This document shows, piece after piece, positions 8,765-18,288 of a stretch of DNA of 64,000 bases. Within the stretch, counting starts at the first letter, position 1; every line of letters begins with the position of its first letter. The translations under genes were made by a program, and so were the position numbers. Under the pieces are notes generated by a model, which was given only the letters and a program-made list of their open reading frames with translations, had not been told where the DNA came from and did not search any database. The stretch is taken from the NCBI RefSeq assembly GCF_034263275.1, contig NZ_CP139559.1, positions 3,162,001-3,226,000 of the forward strand. The letters are read 5' to 3'. Origin of the DNA: Mucilaginibacter sp. cycad4 (GTDB lineage: Bacteria; Bacteroidota; Bacteroidia; Sphingobacteriales; Sphingobacteriaceae).

Positions 8765-11700
8765 TTAGAAAGTTACATTTAAACCTAAGGTGTAAAATTT
8801 TGATGAAGGGTAAGTACCTAAGTCGATACCTGAACCTGTTGGGTTGGTGATAGTAGCCCCTGTAATAGGATCGGTACCGGTGGCTTGTCCAATTTCAGGA
8901 TCAAGACCGGTGTATTTGGTAATCGTGAACAGGTTTTGAGCTGCTATATAGAACCTGATTTTACTTACACTCATCTTTTTAGTAAGTGCGGCAGGTAAAG
9001 TATAACCAAATGTAACGTTCCTTAAACGCAGGTAGCTGCCATTTTCAACATATACGCTTGATGCTACGTTATTGGCGCTAACATCATCATTATAGGTAGC
9101 TCTTGCAAAGCGGTTTGACGGGTTAGCTGGCGTCCAGCGGTTTAAATAATACTGCTCGCTAACGTTTTCAACACCCACAAAGCCTGGCGCCTGGAAACTT
9201 TCAAGGTTACGCTCCTGGTAATTGAATATCTTGTTACCATAGCTACCATAAAAGAATGCGTTAAAATCAAACGCTTTGTATGACAGGTCGATGTTTAAGC
9301 CACCATAAAATTTAGGGATCGGGCTGCCTAAACTGGTACGATCATCGGCAGTGATCTGACCATCACCGTTGATATCTTTAAACTTACGATCTCCGGGTTG
9401 TGTAGTAGCTACCTGGTAATGACCTGTAGGCGATTTAGCGTTCAGCGCGTCAATTTCGGCCTGGTTTTGGAAGATACCTACCGATTGGTAGCCGTAAAAT
9501 TCACCTACCGGCTGGCCTATATTTGTTTCACTAAAGGTTGCCCAGCCATTTGCCGGAAGCGGCAGGTTAACGAGGTTGGTAATAAACTGAGTATTCTTGT
9601 TTATGCTTACTAACTTATTGCTAACCGTAGTAATGTTTAAACCTAAACCGTAGTTAAAATCCCTGATAGCATGCCTGTAATTTAAAGCGAACTCAAAACC
9701 TTTATTGCTGATGCTACCGGCATTTTGCGTTGCCGATGTAAAACCCGTTTGGGCTGGGGTAAGCAGGTTTAACAAGAAATCTTTCGAATCTTTTTTATAA
9801 TAATCAACAGTTAAAGTCAAGCTGTTGTTCAGGAATGCTACATCCATACCGATGTCGGTTTGTTTGGATGTTTCCCATTTCAGGTTAACATTATCAAGGT
9901 TGGTAAGTGCCAAACCGCTTTGATAGATCTTACCGAACGGATAACCAACGTTTGAACCAGAAGAAGCTGGGCCACCAGAAGTATAACGCGCCAAATATTG
10001 GAAAAGGCCGATACTTGACTGGTTACCCACGGTACCATAGCTACCACGGAATTTCAGATCGGAAAGCCAGTTAACATTCTTTAAAAATGCTTCTTCCTTA
10101 ACTTTCCAGGCTACCGAACCTGAGGGGAAAGTACCGTATTTATGTCCCTGGTAAAATTTAGATGAACCATCACGCCTTACAGTAGCCGTAATAAGATATT
10201 TATCGGCAAACTTGTAGTTTAACCTTGCAAACTGTGATGCCAGCGAATAGGTTTGCTGACCGCCGTAGGCAACAAGATTTTGCACCTGGCTTAAATCTCT
10301 AATAGCGTTACTTGGTAAATTGTTACCGCTGCCGCCTATCTGTCGGCCGGTATTTTCCTGTTCAGAAACACCACCAACAAAGTCAATAGCATGCTGACCA
10401 AATGTTTTGCTGTATGAAATGGTGTTTTCCCACAGCCACTCAAATGTGTTACTTGCATTTTGCGAGTAAACACTCAGCTGGTTTGCGCCGCCTAAATTAT
10501 ATTGCTCGCTCGATCTGTCGTCCTCAGGTTGAAAATAATAACCCGAAAAATCGCTTGTATTGATACCTAAATTACTTTTGATCTTCAGGCCATCAAATAT
10601 GGTAGCTTCCAACGAGGTAGAACCTAAAAAGTAATTCTGTAAATTTTTGATATCCTGTGTTTCGATAGAGTAAACAGGATTATTCCAGCTTTTGGTGTAG
10701 ATGTTTACCGGGTTAAAGAAACCATAATTACCTTTTGAATCTTTAATTTCATTGGTAAGCTTATTACCGCCATCAAGTGTTGGAATCAATTCGCTCAATT
10801 GTGCTAATGAACCTGTTCCGAATGGATTTTTGGTATTTTGCCTTGAGAATTTGGCGCTTGTTGATGACTTTAACCAATTGCTGATATTATAATCGATATT
10901 CATCCCCAGATTGATCCTTTTAAAGAATGAGCCAAGTACAATACCCTTCTGATCATAATAACCGGCAGAAAAAGCCGATTGAATTTTATCATTTCCGCCG
11001 CGAATGGCAAGATTATAGTTTTGTTTAAGCCCCTGGCGATAAACCGCATCTTGCCAGTCGACATTGTGCAGGGATGATGGAGTAGTCCATTCAGGCAATT
11101 CAGTAAAACCTTCGGCGGCATGTACCTCATTTGCCAAGGTAGCCCATTGCTGCGCATTCAGCACTTTATATTTTTTAGGCTCAGTCTGAAGTGAAGCGTA
11201 TGCATCCAATGATACCTGCACACCATCTTTTTTTCCTTTTTTGGTTGTAATGATAACAACTCCATTTGATGCCCTTACACCGTAAATAGCTGTAGCAGAT
11301 GCATCTTTCAATACATCCATAGAAGCGATATCATTTGGGTTGATATTGTTAAGGCCGCCAGTTATTGGGTACCCGTCAACTACATATAACGGATCATTGT
11401 TACCCAAACTACCAATACCCCTGATCTGTACGCTAACACCTGCACCCGGTGCGCCATCATTATTAGTCACTTGTACGCCTGACGAACGGCCCTGTAAAGC
11501 CTGATCTAATGCCGTTACCGGCACCTTAGCGATCTGGTCTGCTGTAACTGAGCTAATAGCTCCCGTTAAATCTTTACGCTTGGTAGTACCGTAACCAACC
11601 ACAACAACCTCGGTAAGGGTTTTATTATCGGGCACCAGTGATACGTTAATAACAGATCTGCCGTTTATTGCAACCTCCTGGTTTAAGAAGCCAACAAAGC

Positions 11701-11944
11701 TAAAAACAAGCGTTTCATTACTACCGGCAGTTATTGAGTAAGTACCGTCGGCTTTTGAACCCGCGGCTTGCGTACTCCCTTTTATCTTAACGGTAACACC
11801 CGGCAAAGGTAGCCCGTTATCCGAACCGGTGATCTTACCGGTAACCAGTTTACTTTGGGCATGCCCCGACAGGCTTATCAACACGAATGACAAACTTGTA
11901 CAGATTAAGGCCACAACTTTTTTGATGCGTAGTTTTCCTCTCAT
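8765..11944 (-). CDS. SusC/RagA family TonB-dependent outer-membrane transporter
   Basis: 1059 residues. Signal peptide (about 1-30), a carboxypeptidase-D-like N-terminal extension (VTGKITGSDNGLPLPGVTV), the SusC hallmark LTEVVVVGYGTTKRKDLTGA, a plug domain (LYVVDGYPI, DASATAIYGVRASNGVVII) and a long 22-strand barrel ending in an aromatic residue (LGLNVTF). It imports oligomers across the outer membrane using TonB energy, with the SusD partner immediately downstream. No FecI/FecR or hybrid regulator lies next to it, so its regulator is elsewhere or is the hybrid kinase at 48735-52925 (speculative). Confidence 0.96.
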   Translation of the reverse strand: MRGKLRIKKVVALICTSLSFVLISLSGHAQSKLVTGKITGSDNGLPLPGVTVKIKGSTQAAGSKADGTYSITAGSNETLVFSFVGFLNQEVAINGRSVINVSLVPDNKTLTEVVVVGYGTTKRKDLTGAISSVTADQIAKVPVTALDQALQGRSSGVQVTNNDGAPGAGVSVQIRGIGSLGNNDPLYVVDGYPITGGLNNINPNDIASMDVLKDASATAIYGVRASNGVVIITTKKGKKDGVQVSLDAYASLQTEPKKYKVLNAQQWATLANEVHAAEGFTELPEWTTPSSLHNVDWQDAVYRQGLKQNYNLAIRGGNDKIQSAFSAGYYDQKGIVLGSFFKRINLGMNIDYNISNWLKSSTSAKFSRQNTKNPFGTGSLAQLSELIPTLDGGNKLTNEIKDSKGNYGFFNPVNIYTKSWNNPVYSIETQDIKNLQNYFLGSTSLEATIFDGLKIKSNLGINTSDFSGYYFQPEDDRSSEQYNLGGANQLSVYSQNASNTFEWLWENTISYSKTFGQHAIDFVGGVSEQENTGRQIGGSGNNLPSNAIRDLSQVQNLVAYGGQQTYSLASQFARLNYKFADKYLITATVRRDGSSKFYQGHKYGTFPSGSVAWKVKEEAFLKNVNWLSDLKFRGSYGTVGNQSSIGLFQYLARYTSGGPASSGSNVGYPFGKIYQSGLALTNLDNVNLKWETSKQTDIGMDVAFLNNSLTLTVDYYKKDSKDFLLNLLTPAQTGFTSATQNAGSISNKGFEFALNYRHAIRDFNYGLGLNITTVSNKLVSINKNTQFITNLVNLPLPANGWATFSETNIGQPVGEFYGYQSVGIFQNQAEIDALNAKSPTGHYQVATTQPGDRKFKDINGDGQITADDRTSLGSPIPKFYGGLNIDLSYKAFDFNAFFYGSYGNKIFNYQERNLESFQAPGFVGVENVSEQYYLNRWTPANPSNRFARATYNDDVSANNVASSVYVENGSYLRLRNVTFGYTLPAALTKKMSVSKIRFYIAAQNLFTITKYTGLDPEIGQATGTDPITGATITNPTGSGIDLGTYPSSKFYTLGLNVTF

Positions 11945-12329
11945 ACGTTTTACTTTAATTTGTTAAAATTGGTTTGATGCATATAATCACTTTTTAACAG
12001 TTATTGTCAAAGTAATTATACACCAAGTAAATGTACTTACAGAAAACAATCGATTGTAATACAATATGAGTGGTTTTTTGTATTATTTTAACATAAGTAA
12101 AAAAGCGCGTGATTTTTGTTTAATCAACTACAAATCAATAAATTAAGAAAAAATAACAATAAAAACAAGCAATAAAATGAAGAAATCGTGTTAAAATAAT
12201 ATCCATAAACGTTAAATATCGCTTAGTTTATAAATGTTATTTTAACAACAATTTTCATTGAAATTGAAAACCATGCCTTGAAAAAATAACTTTTGATAAG
12301 GCGCAATGCTTGTTATTATTCCCCATAAA
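11945..12329. other. AT-rich leader region upstream of SusC
   Basis: About 385 bases without a credible gene on either strand. It must hold the SusC promoter on the minus strand. It is very A/T rich, and I could not place a TTTG/TAnnTTTG-type Bacteroidota promoter with confidence. No long inverted repeat was seen. Confidence 0.5.
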
Positions 12330-12364
12330 CAAAAAAAGGCATCCCGGTTAATACCGGCATGCCT
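12330..12364 (-). terminator. Rho-independent terminator of the phytase-like gene
   Basis: AGGCATCCCGGT at 12337 onward pairs with ACCGGCATGCCT ending at 12364, with a TAAT loop and one unpaired base on each side. A run of seven A at 12331-12337 becomes the U-tract on the minus strand. It lies just after the stop of the gene at 12385. Confidence 0.85.
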
Positions 12365-12384
12365 CATAAATTTAAAGATGCTGA

Positions 12385-13671
12385 TTATTTGAGCTTCACA
12401 AAATAAATCCTGTTCCTGTCAACCGAATTGGTAGCAGGCAGAATTTTAGCTGCAAAACCATTTTTACCGTTATCAACAACACCAAAATCGTCATCATTTG
12501 ATATTGCAAGGATATTACCAGGCAATAAAGCCAAACCTTCGGCTTTATCATGAGGATATACCTTTGGCAAATCTTTAAGCAGGTCAAGCACCTGGGTTTT
12601 GGTAACCGGGGTAATACCCGCGGCCTGCAAACCGGCTGCATCATTAAGCTCTTCAACAGTTTTGGTGTTATATAATTTACCGTTAGCGCCGTTTGCAGGA
12701 TCGGAGATATCGGTAGCATTGCTGATATCTATTTTAAATACTTTTTTAAATGTAGCGGGATCGGTAGACGCACCTCCGAACTTACCATCGCGTTCAATAG
12801 TTAAAAACGTAGTGGCATTAACAGCGGTTATGTCACTAACACCCGTTAATGACGTATTATCCATAAGGTAAGCATACTGTTTTGTATTGCCTGTTGCAAT
12901 ATCAAAGGTAAGGATGCGCAATACAGTTGAATTAGCAACCTTTGCTTTAGATGGGTTATACATTGGCGATTGCATCATGCCCACCAATGTTTTGCCATCG
13001 GGTGTTATAGTTAAACCTTCCATACCGCGGTTAGCCCTGCGGGTGGCGAATACTGCAGGAATTTTACGGCCGCCCGTTCCTGTACCAAAAGGATTGATGC
13101 GCTCAATGGTTTTTCCACTTGCATCAAAATGAACAATATGCGGCCCGTATTCGTCACTTACCCAAAAAGTACCGTCGGCCGCTAAAACCAAACCTTCCGA
13201 ATCAATGCCATCGGCACTTGGAGATAACTGATTTCCGCTAAGATCAAAAGGAATTTCGCCCGAAGCTCCCATTCCGTCCGGGTTTGGTAAACCATTCAGT
13301 TTCCCCCCGCTGGCATTTTTTAACTCTATGGTTTGCTCCAGTACCAGTTTATCATCCTTTAACCTGAATTTACCTATCTGCGGATCAAAATCTGGTTTAC
13401 CGATAATGATGGAATTAGCTGTCTGTCCGGCAACGTTTGAGCCGCGGTCTGTAAGCAGGTAAAACACGTCTTTCTGGTTTGGATCTGCAGCCACTGCCGA
13501 ACCAAAGCCTCCGTTGTATACTTTCACACCGTCGGCAGTGGTGAAAAGGATAGCCGGGTTTTGTGCCTCGGCCATATCAGGATAGCTGAAAGGGTTTACC
13601 TTGTTATCGTCATGGCAGGAAGAAAGGATCACCGCAGATGCCGCGATGAGGCTAAGTAGTTGTTTTTTCAT
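12385..13671 (-). CDS. Esterase-like activity of phytase family lipoprotein
   Basis: 428 residues with a lipoprotein signal (LSSC, Cys 19). The body is a beta-propeller of the phytase-like family (Pfam Phytase-like) with motifs DSEGLVLAADGTFWVSDEYGPHIVHF, NRGMEGLTITPDGKTLVGMMQSP and KAEGLALLPGNILAISNDDDFG. Relatives are annotated as phytase/esterase-like secreted enzymes; the substrate is not established. It is a single-gene unit with its own terminator, divergent from the peptidase gene at 13879. Confidence 0.85.
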   Translation of the reverse strand: MKKQLLSLIAASAVILSSCHDDNKVNPFSYPDMAEAQNPAILFTTADGVKVYNGGFGSAVAADPNQKDVFYLLTDRGSNVAGQTANSIIIGKPDFDPQIGKFRLKDDKLVLEQTIELKNASGGKLNGLPNPDGMGASGEIPFDLSGNQLSPSADGIDSEGLVLAADGTFWVSDEYGPHIVHFDASGKTIERINPFGTGTGGRKIPAVFATRRANRGMEGLTITPDGKTLVGMMQSPMYNPSKAKVANSTVLRILTFDIATGNTKQYAYLMDNTSLTGVSDITAVNATTFLTIERDGKFGGASTDPATFKKVFKIDISNATDISDPANGANGKLYNTKTVEELNDAAGLQAAGITPVTKTQVLDLLKDLPKVYPHDKAEGLALLPGNILAISNDDDFGVVDNGKNGFAAKILPATNSVDRNRIYFVKLK

Positions 13672-13878
13672 TGGGTGTGCGATTGATTAACTTTTACAAA
13701 AGAACCCGTCTTATGTAAACCTACTGTTAATTATATAACAATAATTTAACATACAGGGTAAAATTCTATAGAATCTTAACATATCAGCAACTTAATGTTT
13801 TGCAATAATTATGTTACTTACCAATATCATTGCCGATAAAACGTATTACCTCATCTGCTTTTTCATATTTTTAACCTT

Positions 13879-15441
13879 ATGAAACATATTTACCATTATA
13901 CCTGCAACAACCTTTGGAATAAGGCAAGGCCTTTTGTTTTGGGCATGCTGCTTTGCAGCGGCATAGCTTCGGCACAATCAACTAACCCGGTTATCAACAG
14001 CATCATGGCTGAAGAAACCACCAACTCGCAACTGGAAAAACTGGCGCATGAACTGTTTGACGGAATCGGCCCGCGTTTGGTTGGCACGCCGCAAATGAAA
14101 CAGGCCAATGATTGGGCTGTTGCTAAATACAAAAGCTGGGATATTCAGGCTAAAAATGAAAAATGGGGCGAATGGCGCGGATGGGAACGCGGCATATCGC
14201 ATATTGATATGGTGTCGCCAAGGGCAAAATCATTAGAAGGCACCCAACTGGCCTGGAGCCCGGGTATGGGTAAAAAAACTACTATCGCCGAAGTGATCAT
14301 TTTGCCTGATGTGGCCGATTCGGTGGCTTTTCAGCAATGGCTGCCTAATGTTAAAGGCAAGTTTGTAATGATCTCTATGCTGCAGCCAACCGGCCGGCCC
14401 GATTATAACTGGCAGGAGTTTGCCCTGAAAGAATCGTTTGATAAAATGAAGGCCGAACGTACCGCCCAAACCGATGCATGGAAAAAACGCATCAGCAAAA
14501 CCGGCTTCACCAATAAAACATTACCCGTAGCATTGGAAAATGCGGGCGCAGCAGGGATCCTGACCAATAACTGGTCGGCAGGTTTTGGGGTTGATAAGAT
14601 CTTTGCTGCCTATACCAAAATTGTGCCTACGGTTGATATTGCATTGGAAGATTATGGCATGCTTTACCGCCTGAGCGAATCGGGCGACAAACCAGTGATC
14701 AGCATTCATTGCGAATCAAAAGAATTAGGCGTGGTGCCAACCTTTAATACCATTGCCGAAATCAAAGGAAGCGAAAAGCCGAACGAATATGTAATGCTAA
14801 GCGCCCATTTTGATTCGTGGGATGGCGGCACCGGCGCTACCGATAACGGCACAGGCACCCTAACTATGATGGAAGCTATGCGTTTGTTGAAAAAATTCTA
14901 TCCGCACCCAAAACGTACCATACTGGTAGGCCATTGGGGCAGCGAAGAGGAAGGCCTGAACGGCTCACGTGCTTTTGTTGAAGACCATCCCGAAATTGTT
15001 AGTAATCTGCAAGCCCTGTTTAACCAGGATAATGGCACCGGACGTGTAGTGAACCTTACCGGCCAGGGTTTTGTGGAAGCTAAGGATTATTTAAGCAGAT
15101 GGCTTGCCGCTGTACCGGATACCATCAAAAACCGGATCAAAACTGTATTTCCTGGTCAACCAGGCGGCGGTGGGTCTGATTTTGCATCGTTTGTAGCTGT
15201 TGGTGCGCCCGGCTTTTCTCTGGGTTCGCTTAACTGGTCGTACGGGTCATATACCTGGCATACCAACCGCGACACTTACGACAAGGTGGTTTTTGACGAT
15301 CTGAAAAACAACGCCATTTTAGCCGCCATCATGGCTTACATGGCCAGCGAAGACCCGCAAAAAACCGTTAATACCAAAACCGAAGGCATTAAATGGCCGG
15401 CGCAGATTAAAGCAACGCGCCGCGGCGGACTGGATAAGTAA
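13879..15441 (+). CDS. Secreted M28-family zinc aminopeptidase/carboxypeptidase with PA domain
   Basis: 520 residues. N-terminal signal (LLCSGIASAQ), a PA-domain region inserted before the catalytic core, then M28 motifs: SAHFDSWDGG (first His ligand, about residue 308), ATDNGTGT (bridging Asp), GHWGSEEEGLNGS (Glu pair), FNQDNGTG, and TWHTNRDTYD (last His). All expected di-zinc ligands are visible, so it should be active and periplasmic or secreted. Seven bases separate it from the alginate-lyase-like gene downstream, so the two are co-transcribed and end at the terminator at 16565. Confidence 0.93.
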   Translation: MKHIYHYTCNNLWNKARPFVLGMLLCSGIASAQSTNPVINSIMAEETTNSQLEKLAHELFDGIGPRLVGTPQMKQANDWAVAKYKSWDIQAKNEKWGEWRGWERGISHIDMVSPRAKSLEGTQLAWSPGMGKKTTIAEVIILPDVADSVAFQQWLPNVKGKFVMISMLQPTGRPDYNWQEFALKESFDKMKAERTAQTDAWKKRISKTGFTNKTLPVALENAGAAGILTNNWSAGFGVDKIFAAYTKIVPTVDIALEDYGMLYRLSESGDKPVISIHCESKELGVVPTFNTIAEIKGSEKPNEYVMLSAHFDSWDGGTGATDNGTGTLTMMEAMRLLKKFYPHPKRTILVGHWGSEEEGLNGSRAFVEDHPEIVSNLQALFNQDNGTGRVVNLTGQGFVEAKDYLSRWLAAVPDTIKNRIKTVFPGQPGGGGSDFASFVAVGAPGFSLGSLNWSYGSYTWHTNRDTYDKVVFDDLKNNAILAAIMAYMASEDPQKTVNTKTEGIKWPAQIKATRRGGLDK

Positions 15442-15448
15442 GCTGAAG

Positions 15449-16546
15449 ATGGGATATAATAAAAAAACCTTATTCGCATTCCTGATGCTGCTCTTAAGCT
15501 TTAGCCTGCGAGCACAGGAAAACAATAAAACCAAATTTGTGCACCCTGGTATTTTAAATACCAGGGCCAGTTTGGACTTCATCAGCGCACAGCTAAAAGC
15601 CGGTGATACCATGCGTACAGCGGCCTACCAAAAGGTGCTTGATTTTATTAAAGATCATGAGTATCCAGCTTCATTTCCATCAACCATCGTAGTAGGTTCA
15701 AATGGGGCTACATCGCCGTCAAAAACACAGATCAGGAAAGATTGTGAGTTGGTTTATGCCTTTGCATTGGCCTGGGCTGCTACCGGTAATACAGACTATG
15801 CCCAAAAAGCAATTGGTTTACTGAACGGTTGGGCTTACGCCTTTAAAGATTACGGCCTGCTGGAAGGGAAAACCAATCCAAACCAACCCGATCTTGAAGC
15901 ATCATGGACTACCCCGAGTTTTGTTGCTGCCGCCGAGATCATCAGGTGTTATAAAGTTAAAGGCAAATCTGCCGGATGGGCTGCTGCTGATATTGAGCAG
16001 TTTTGTAAATATCTTATTAACATAAAGGATAATTACATTAACAAGATCCCGGATTATAAAAACAACTGGGACGCATCAGCAGGTTATGCAAAAATGGCAA
16101 TCGGGGTATTTTTAAATGATGAGGCAGCTTACCGGGAGGGCTACGATCTTTTAGTAAAAGAGTTACCCAACATCATTCAACCAGACGGGACCCTGCCTGA
16201 GCTATGCGTGCGTAAAGACTGTGTGCATTACCAATATTCGTTAACGGCCTATACGTATGCTGCTGCAATTGCCAAAATAAGGGGAGATAACAGTTTATGG
16301 GAAATCGGATCAAAAAACATCAGTCTTGGATATGATTTTATGCGGAAGGCCTACGAGCAAAAAACCGGCTGCGATTACTGCAACTTAAACAGCCGCATTT
16401 TTCCGGGTGTTGAGGTTGCTTACGGCCATTATAACACCGATAACTTAAAATATTTAAGAGGCTTACAAGCGCCGCTCGGCGTCCCTATCGATAACACCTT
16501 TTTAGGTTTTACTACTTATACCCATTACAAGATTAAGGGGTTATAA
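15449..16546 (+). CDS. Alginate lyase-like (PL5-type alpha/alpha barrel) secreted protein
   Basis: 365 residues with a signal peptide (LLLSFSLRAQ). The helical toroid family is recognised by VHPGILNTRASLDFI at the start, NNWDASAGYAKMAIGVFLND mid-protein and RKDCVHYQYSLTAY toward the end, as in the alginate_lyase Pfam family. Such proteins cleave uronic-acid polysaccharides by beta-elimination. This is a family assignment only; pairing with a peptidase instead of a PUL makes alginate itself uncertain. Start ATG at 15449 follows GCTGAAG, a weak ribosome-binding site. Confidence 0.85.
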   Translation: MGYNKKTLFAFLMLLLSFSLRAQENNKTKFVHPGILNTRASLDFISAQLKAGDTMRTAAYQKVLDFIKDHEYPASFPSTIVVGSNGATSPSKTQIRKDCELVYAFALAWAATGNTDYAQKAIGLLNGWAYAFKDYGLLEGKTNPNQPDLEASWTTPSFVAAAEIIRCYKVKGKSAGWAAADIEQFCKYLINIKDNYINKIPDYKNNWDASAGYAKMAIGVFLNDEAAYREGYDLLVKELPNIIQPDGTLPELCVRKDCVHYQYSLTAYTYAAAIAKIRGDNSLWEIGSKNISLGYDFMRKAYEQKTGCDYCNLNSRIFPGVEVAYGHYNTDNLKYLRGLQAPLGVPIDNTFLGFTTYTHYKIKGL

Positions 16547-16564
16547 AAACAACTCAACAAAAAC

Positions 16565-16588
16565 GCCGCCCGAAAAAGGCGGCTTTTT
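16565..16588 (+). terminator. Terminator between convergent genes
   Basis: GCCGCC at 16565-16570 and GGCGGC at 16578-16583 flank a CGAAAAA loop and are followed by TTTTTG. It ends the plus-strand peptidase/lyase unit just before the stop of the convergent aldolase gene. Confidence 0.85.
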
Positions 16589-16591
16589 GCT

Positions 16592-17623
16592 TTAAGCTAC
16601 CGAGTGTTTTTCCATCGCCGGTGTATATTTGCCATCACGGGCTATGGTATTGATATGGGCACGCTCGTAAAGTAACCTTTGTGCTTCTTCGATATTTTCA
16701 TCGCTTCCGCCCCATTTTTCAAGAGCAGGTTGCTGCACTGCTCTTGAATAGGAGAATGTTAAGGCCCAGGGCATTTTATCTTTGAAACGTATGTGCATAG
16801 CGTTTAACCGTTCGGAGGCCAGTTCGGGAGATTGCCCGCCCGAAAGGAATGCGATGCCGGGTACCGAGGCTGGTACACAACGCAGAAAACAATTGATAGT
16901 AGCATCGGCTACCACATTTGCGCTATCCTGCTGTGCAGCTTTAATGCCTGGCACAATCATATTAGGTTTTAAGATCATTCCTTCAAAATTCACCCTTTGC
17001 TGGTACAACTGGTTAAATACAGTATGCAAAACCTCATTGGTTACATCGGCACAGGTTTGAAGTGAATGGTCGCCATCCATTAAAACTTCGGGTTCTACAA
17101 TGGGTACTATGCCGGCTTCCTGGCAAATGATTGCGTAACGGGCCAGCAGAAAAGCATTGGCTTTGATACTGCCGCTCGTCGGGGTATTTTCACCTATCGT
17201 AATCACCGCGCGCCACTTGGCAAAACGGGCACCCATTTTATAATATTCGGCTAAGCGTTCCGGCAAGCCGTCAAGGCCCTCGGTTATTTTTTCTCCCGGG
17301 AAACCATCCATATCCCGGGCACTTTCATCTACCTTAATGCCGGGGATGATCCCCTTCTCCTTCAATATATCGATAAACAACTTACCATCCACGGTACTTT
17401 GCCTTATTGTTTCATCAAACAAAATAGCTCCGCTTATTGCTTCTTCCAGCTTTGGTGTGTTTACAATCAGGTCGCGGTATTTGCGGCGGTACTCCTCCGT
17501 TTGAGGGATATTCAACGCTTTAAAACGTTTATTACAGGTAGCGGTGCTTTCGTCCATTGCCAAAAGGCCTTTATTCCCGGCCATCAGCTGTTTTGCGATA
17601 TTTTTCAGGCTTTGCAGTTCCAT
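16592..17623 (-). CDS. Class I fructose-bisphosphate aldolase
   Basis: 343 residues, full length for the eukaryote-like class I family. Motifs: KGLLAMDESTATCNKRF near the N-terminus, VPIVEPEVLMDGDH, the Schiff-base lysine in EGMILKPNMIVPG (Lys 219), and the phosphate-binding FLSGGQSPE. It cleaves fructose 1,6-bisphosphate to dihydroxyacetone phosphate and glyceraldehyde 3-phosphate in the cytoplasm. Single gene, convergent with the lyase unit. Confidence 0.95.
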   Translation of the reverse strand: MELQSLKNIAKQLMAGNKGLLAMDESTATCNKRFKALNIPQTEEYRRKYRDLIVNTPKLEEAISGAILFDETIRQSTVDGKLFIDILKEKGIIPGIKVDESARDMDGFPGEKITEGLDGLPERLAEYYKMGARFAKWRAVITIGENTPTSGSIKANAFLLARYAIICQEAGIVPIVEPEVLMDGDHSLQTCADVTNEVLHTVFNQLYQQRVNFEGMILKPNMIVPGIKAAQQDSANVVADATINCFLRCVPASVPGIAFLSGGQSPELASERLNAMHIRFKDKMPWALTFSYSRAVQQPALEKWGGSDENIEEAQRLLYERAHINTIARDGKYTPAMEKHSVA

Positions 17624-17769
17624 AAGTAAATTGCTTGATTGTTGCTGAATAACACAAGTTAATTCATACTTGTTTTAAGCGGGGCAGGTAATATTGCAGG
17701 TTTACTTGTGGATGACTTTAGCAGGTAAATTGATGCAACAAATCAGTCGTTAGTACTTATCACAGCGGC

Positions 17770-18288
17770 TTACAGTCCAAACCCTTCAGGCACAAAATCA
17801 AGAGAAACAGAATTCATACAAAACCTTTTATGTGTCGGCGGCGGACCGTCATCAAATATATGCCCGAGGTGTGAATCACAGCGGGCGCAAATCACCTCGG
17901 TACGCTGCATGCCGTACGAGTTATCTTCTTTGTAGATCACACTGTTTTTGCGTACCGGCTCATAAAAGCTTGGCCAGCCGCAATCACTTGCAAACTTAGC
18001 ATCCGAGCGGAAAAGCTTGTTGCCGCAAACGGCGCAATAGTACGTGCCCTTGGTATCTTTATTCCAGTATTTACCGGTAAACGCGCGTTCTGTTTCCTGT
18101 TCTCTCGCGGTGGCGTACAAAGCAGTCGGCAGGATCTTTTTCCACTCGGCGTTGGGTACATTCAAATGCCGGGTATCGGTATTGGAGTAATAAGGATTGT
18201 TTTCGTGCCCTTTTATAGTTTTGGACTGCTGCGCAAATACACCTGTAGCTAAAAAGAACAGGGCTGCTATAATATATGCCGTTTTCAT
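17770..18288 (-). CDS. msrB: Exported peptide-methionine (R)-S-oxide reductase MsrB
   Basis: 172 residues with a signal peptide (LATGVFAQ). It has the two zinc CxxC pairs (Cys 85/88 and 134/137), the CGWPSFY segment, the HLGHIFDDGPPPTHKRFCMNS block and the catalytic Cys 157. It reduces methionine-R-sulfoxide in proteins, here outside the cytoplasm. Its ATG overlaps the TAA of msrA by one base (TAATG), so translation is probably coupled. Confidence 0.96.
   Translation of the reverse strand: MKTAYIIAALFFLATGVFAQQSKTIKGHENNPYYSNTDTRHLNVPNAEWKKILPTALYATAREQETERAFTGKYWNKDTKGTYYCAVCGNKLFRSDAKFASDCGWPSFYEPVRKNSVIYKEDNSYGMQRTEVICARCDSHLGHIFDDGPPPTHKRFCMNSVSLDFVPEGFGL

Noticed and set aside
13672..13878. 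Possible promoters for the divergent phytase-like and peptidase genes
   Set aside because: The region is A/T rich and several weak TAnnTTTG-like matches occur by chance; none could be placed reliably.
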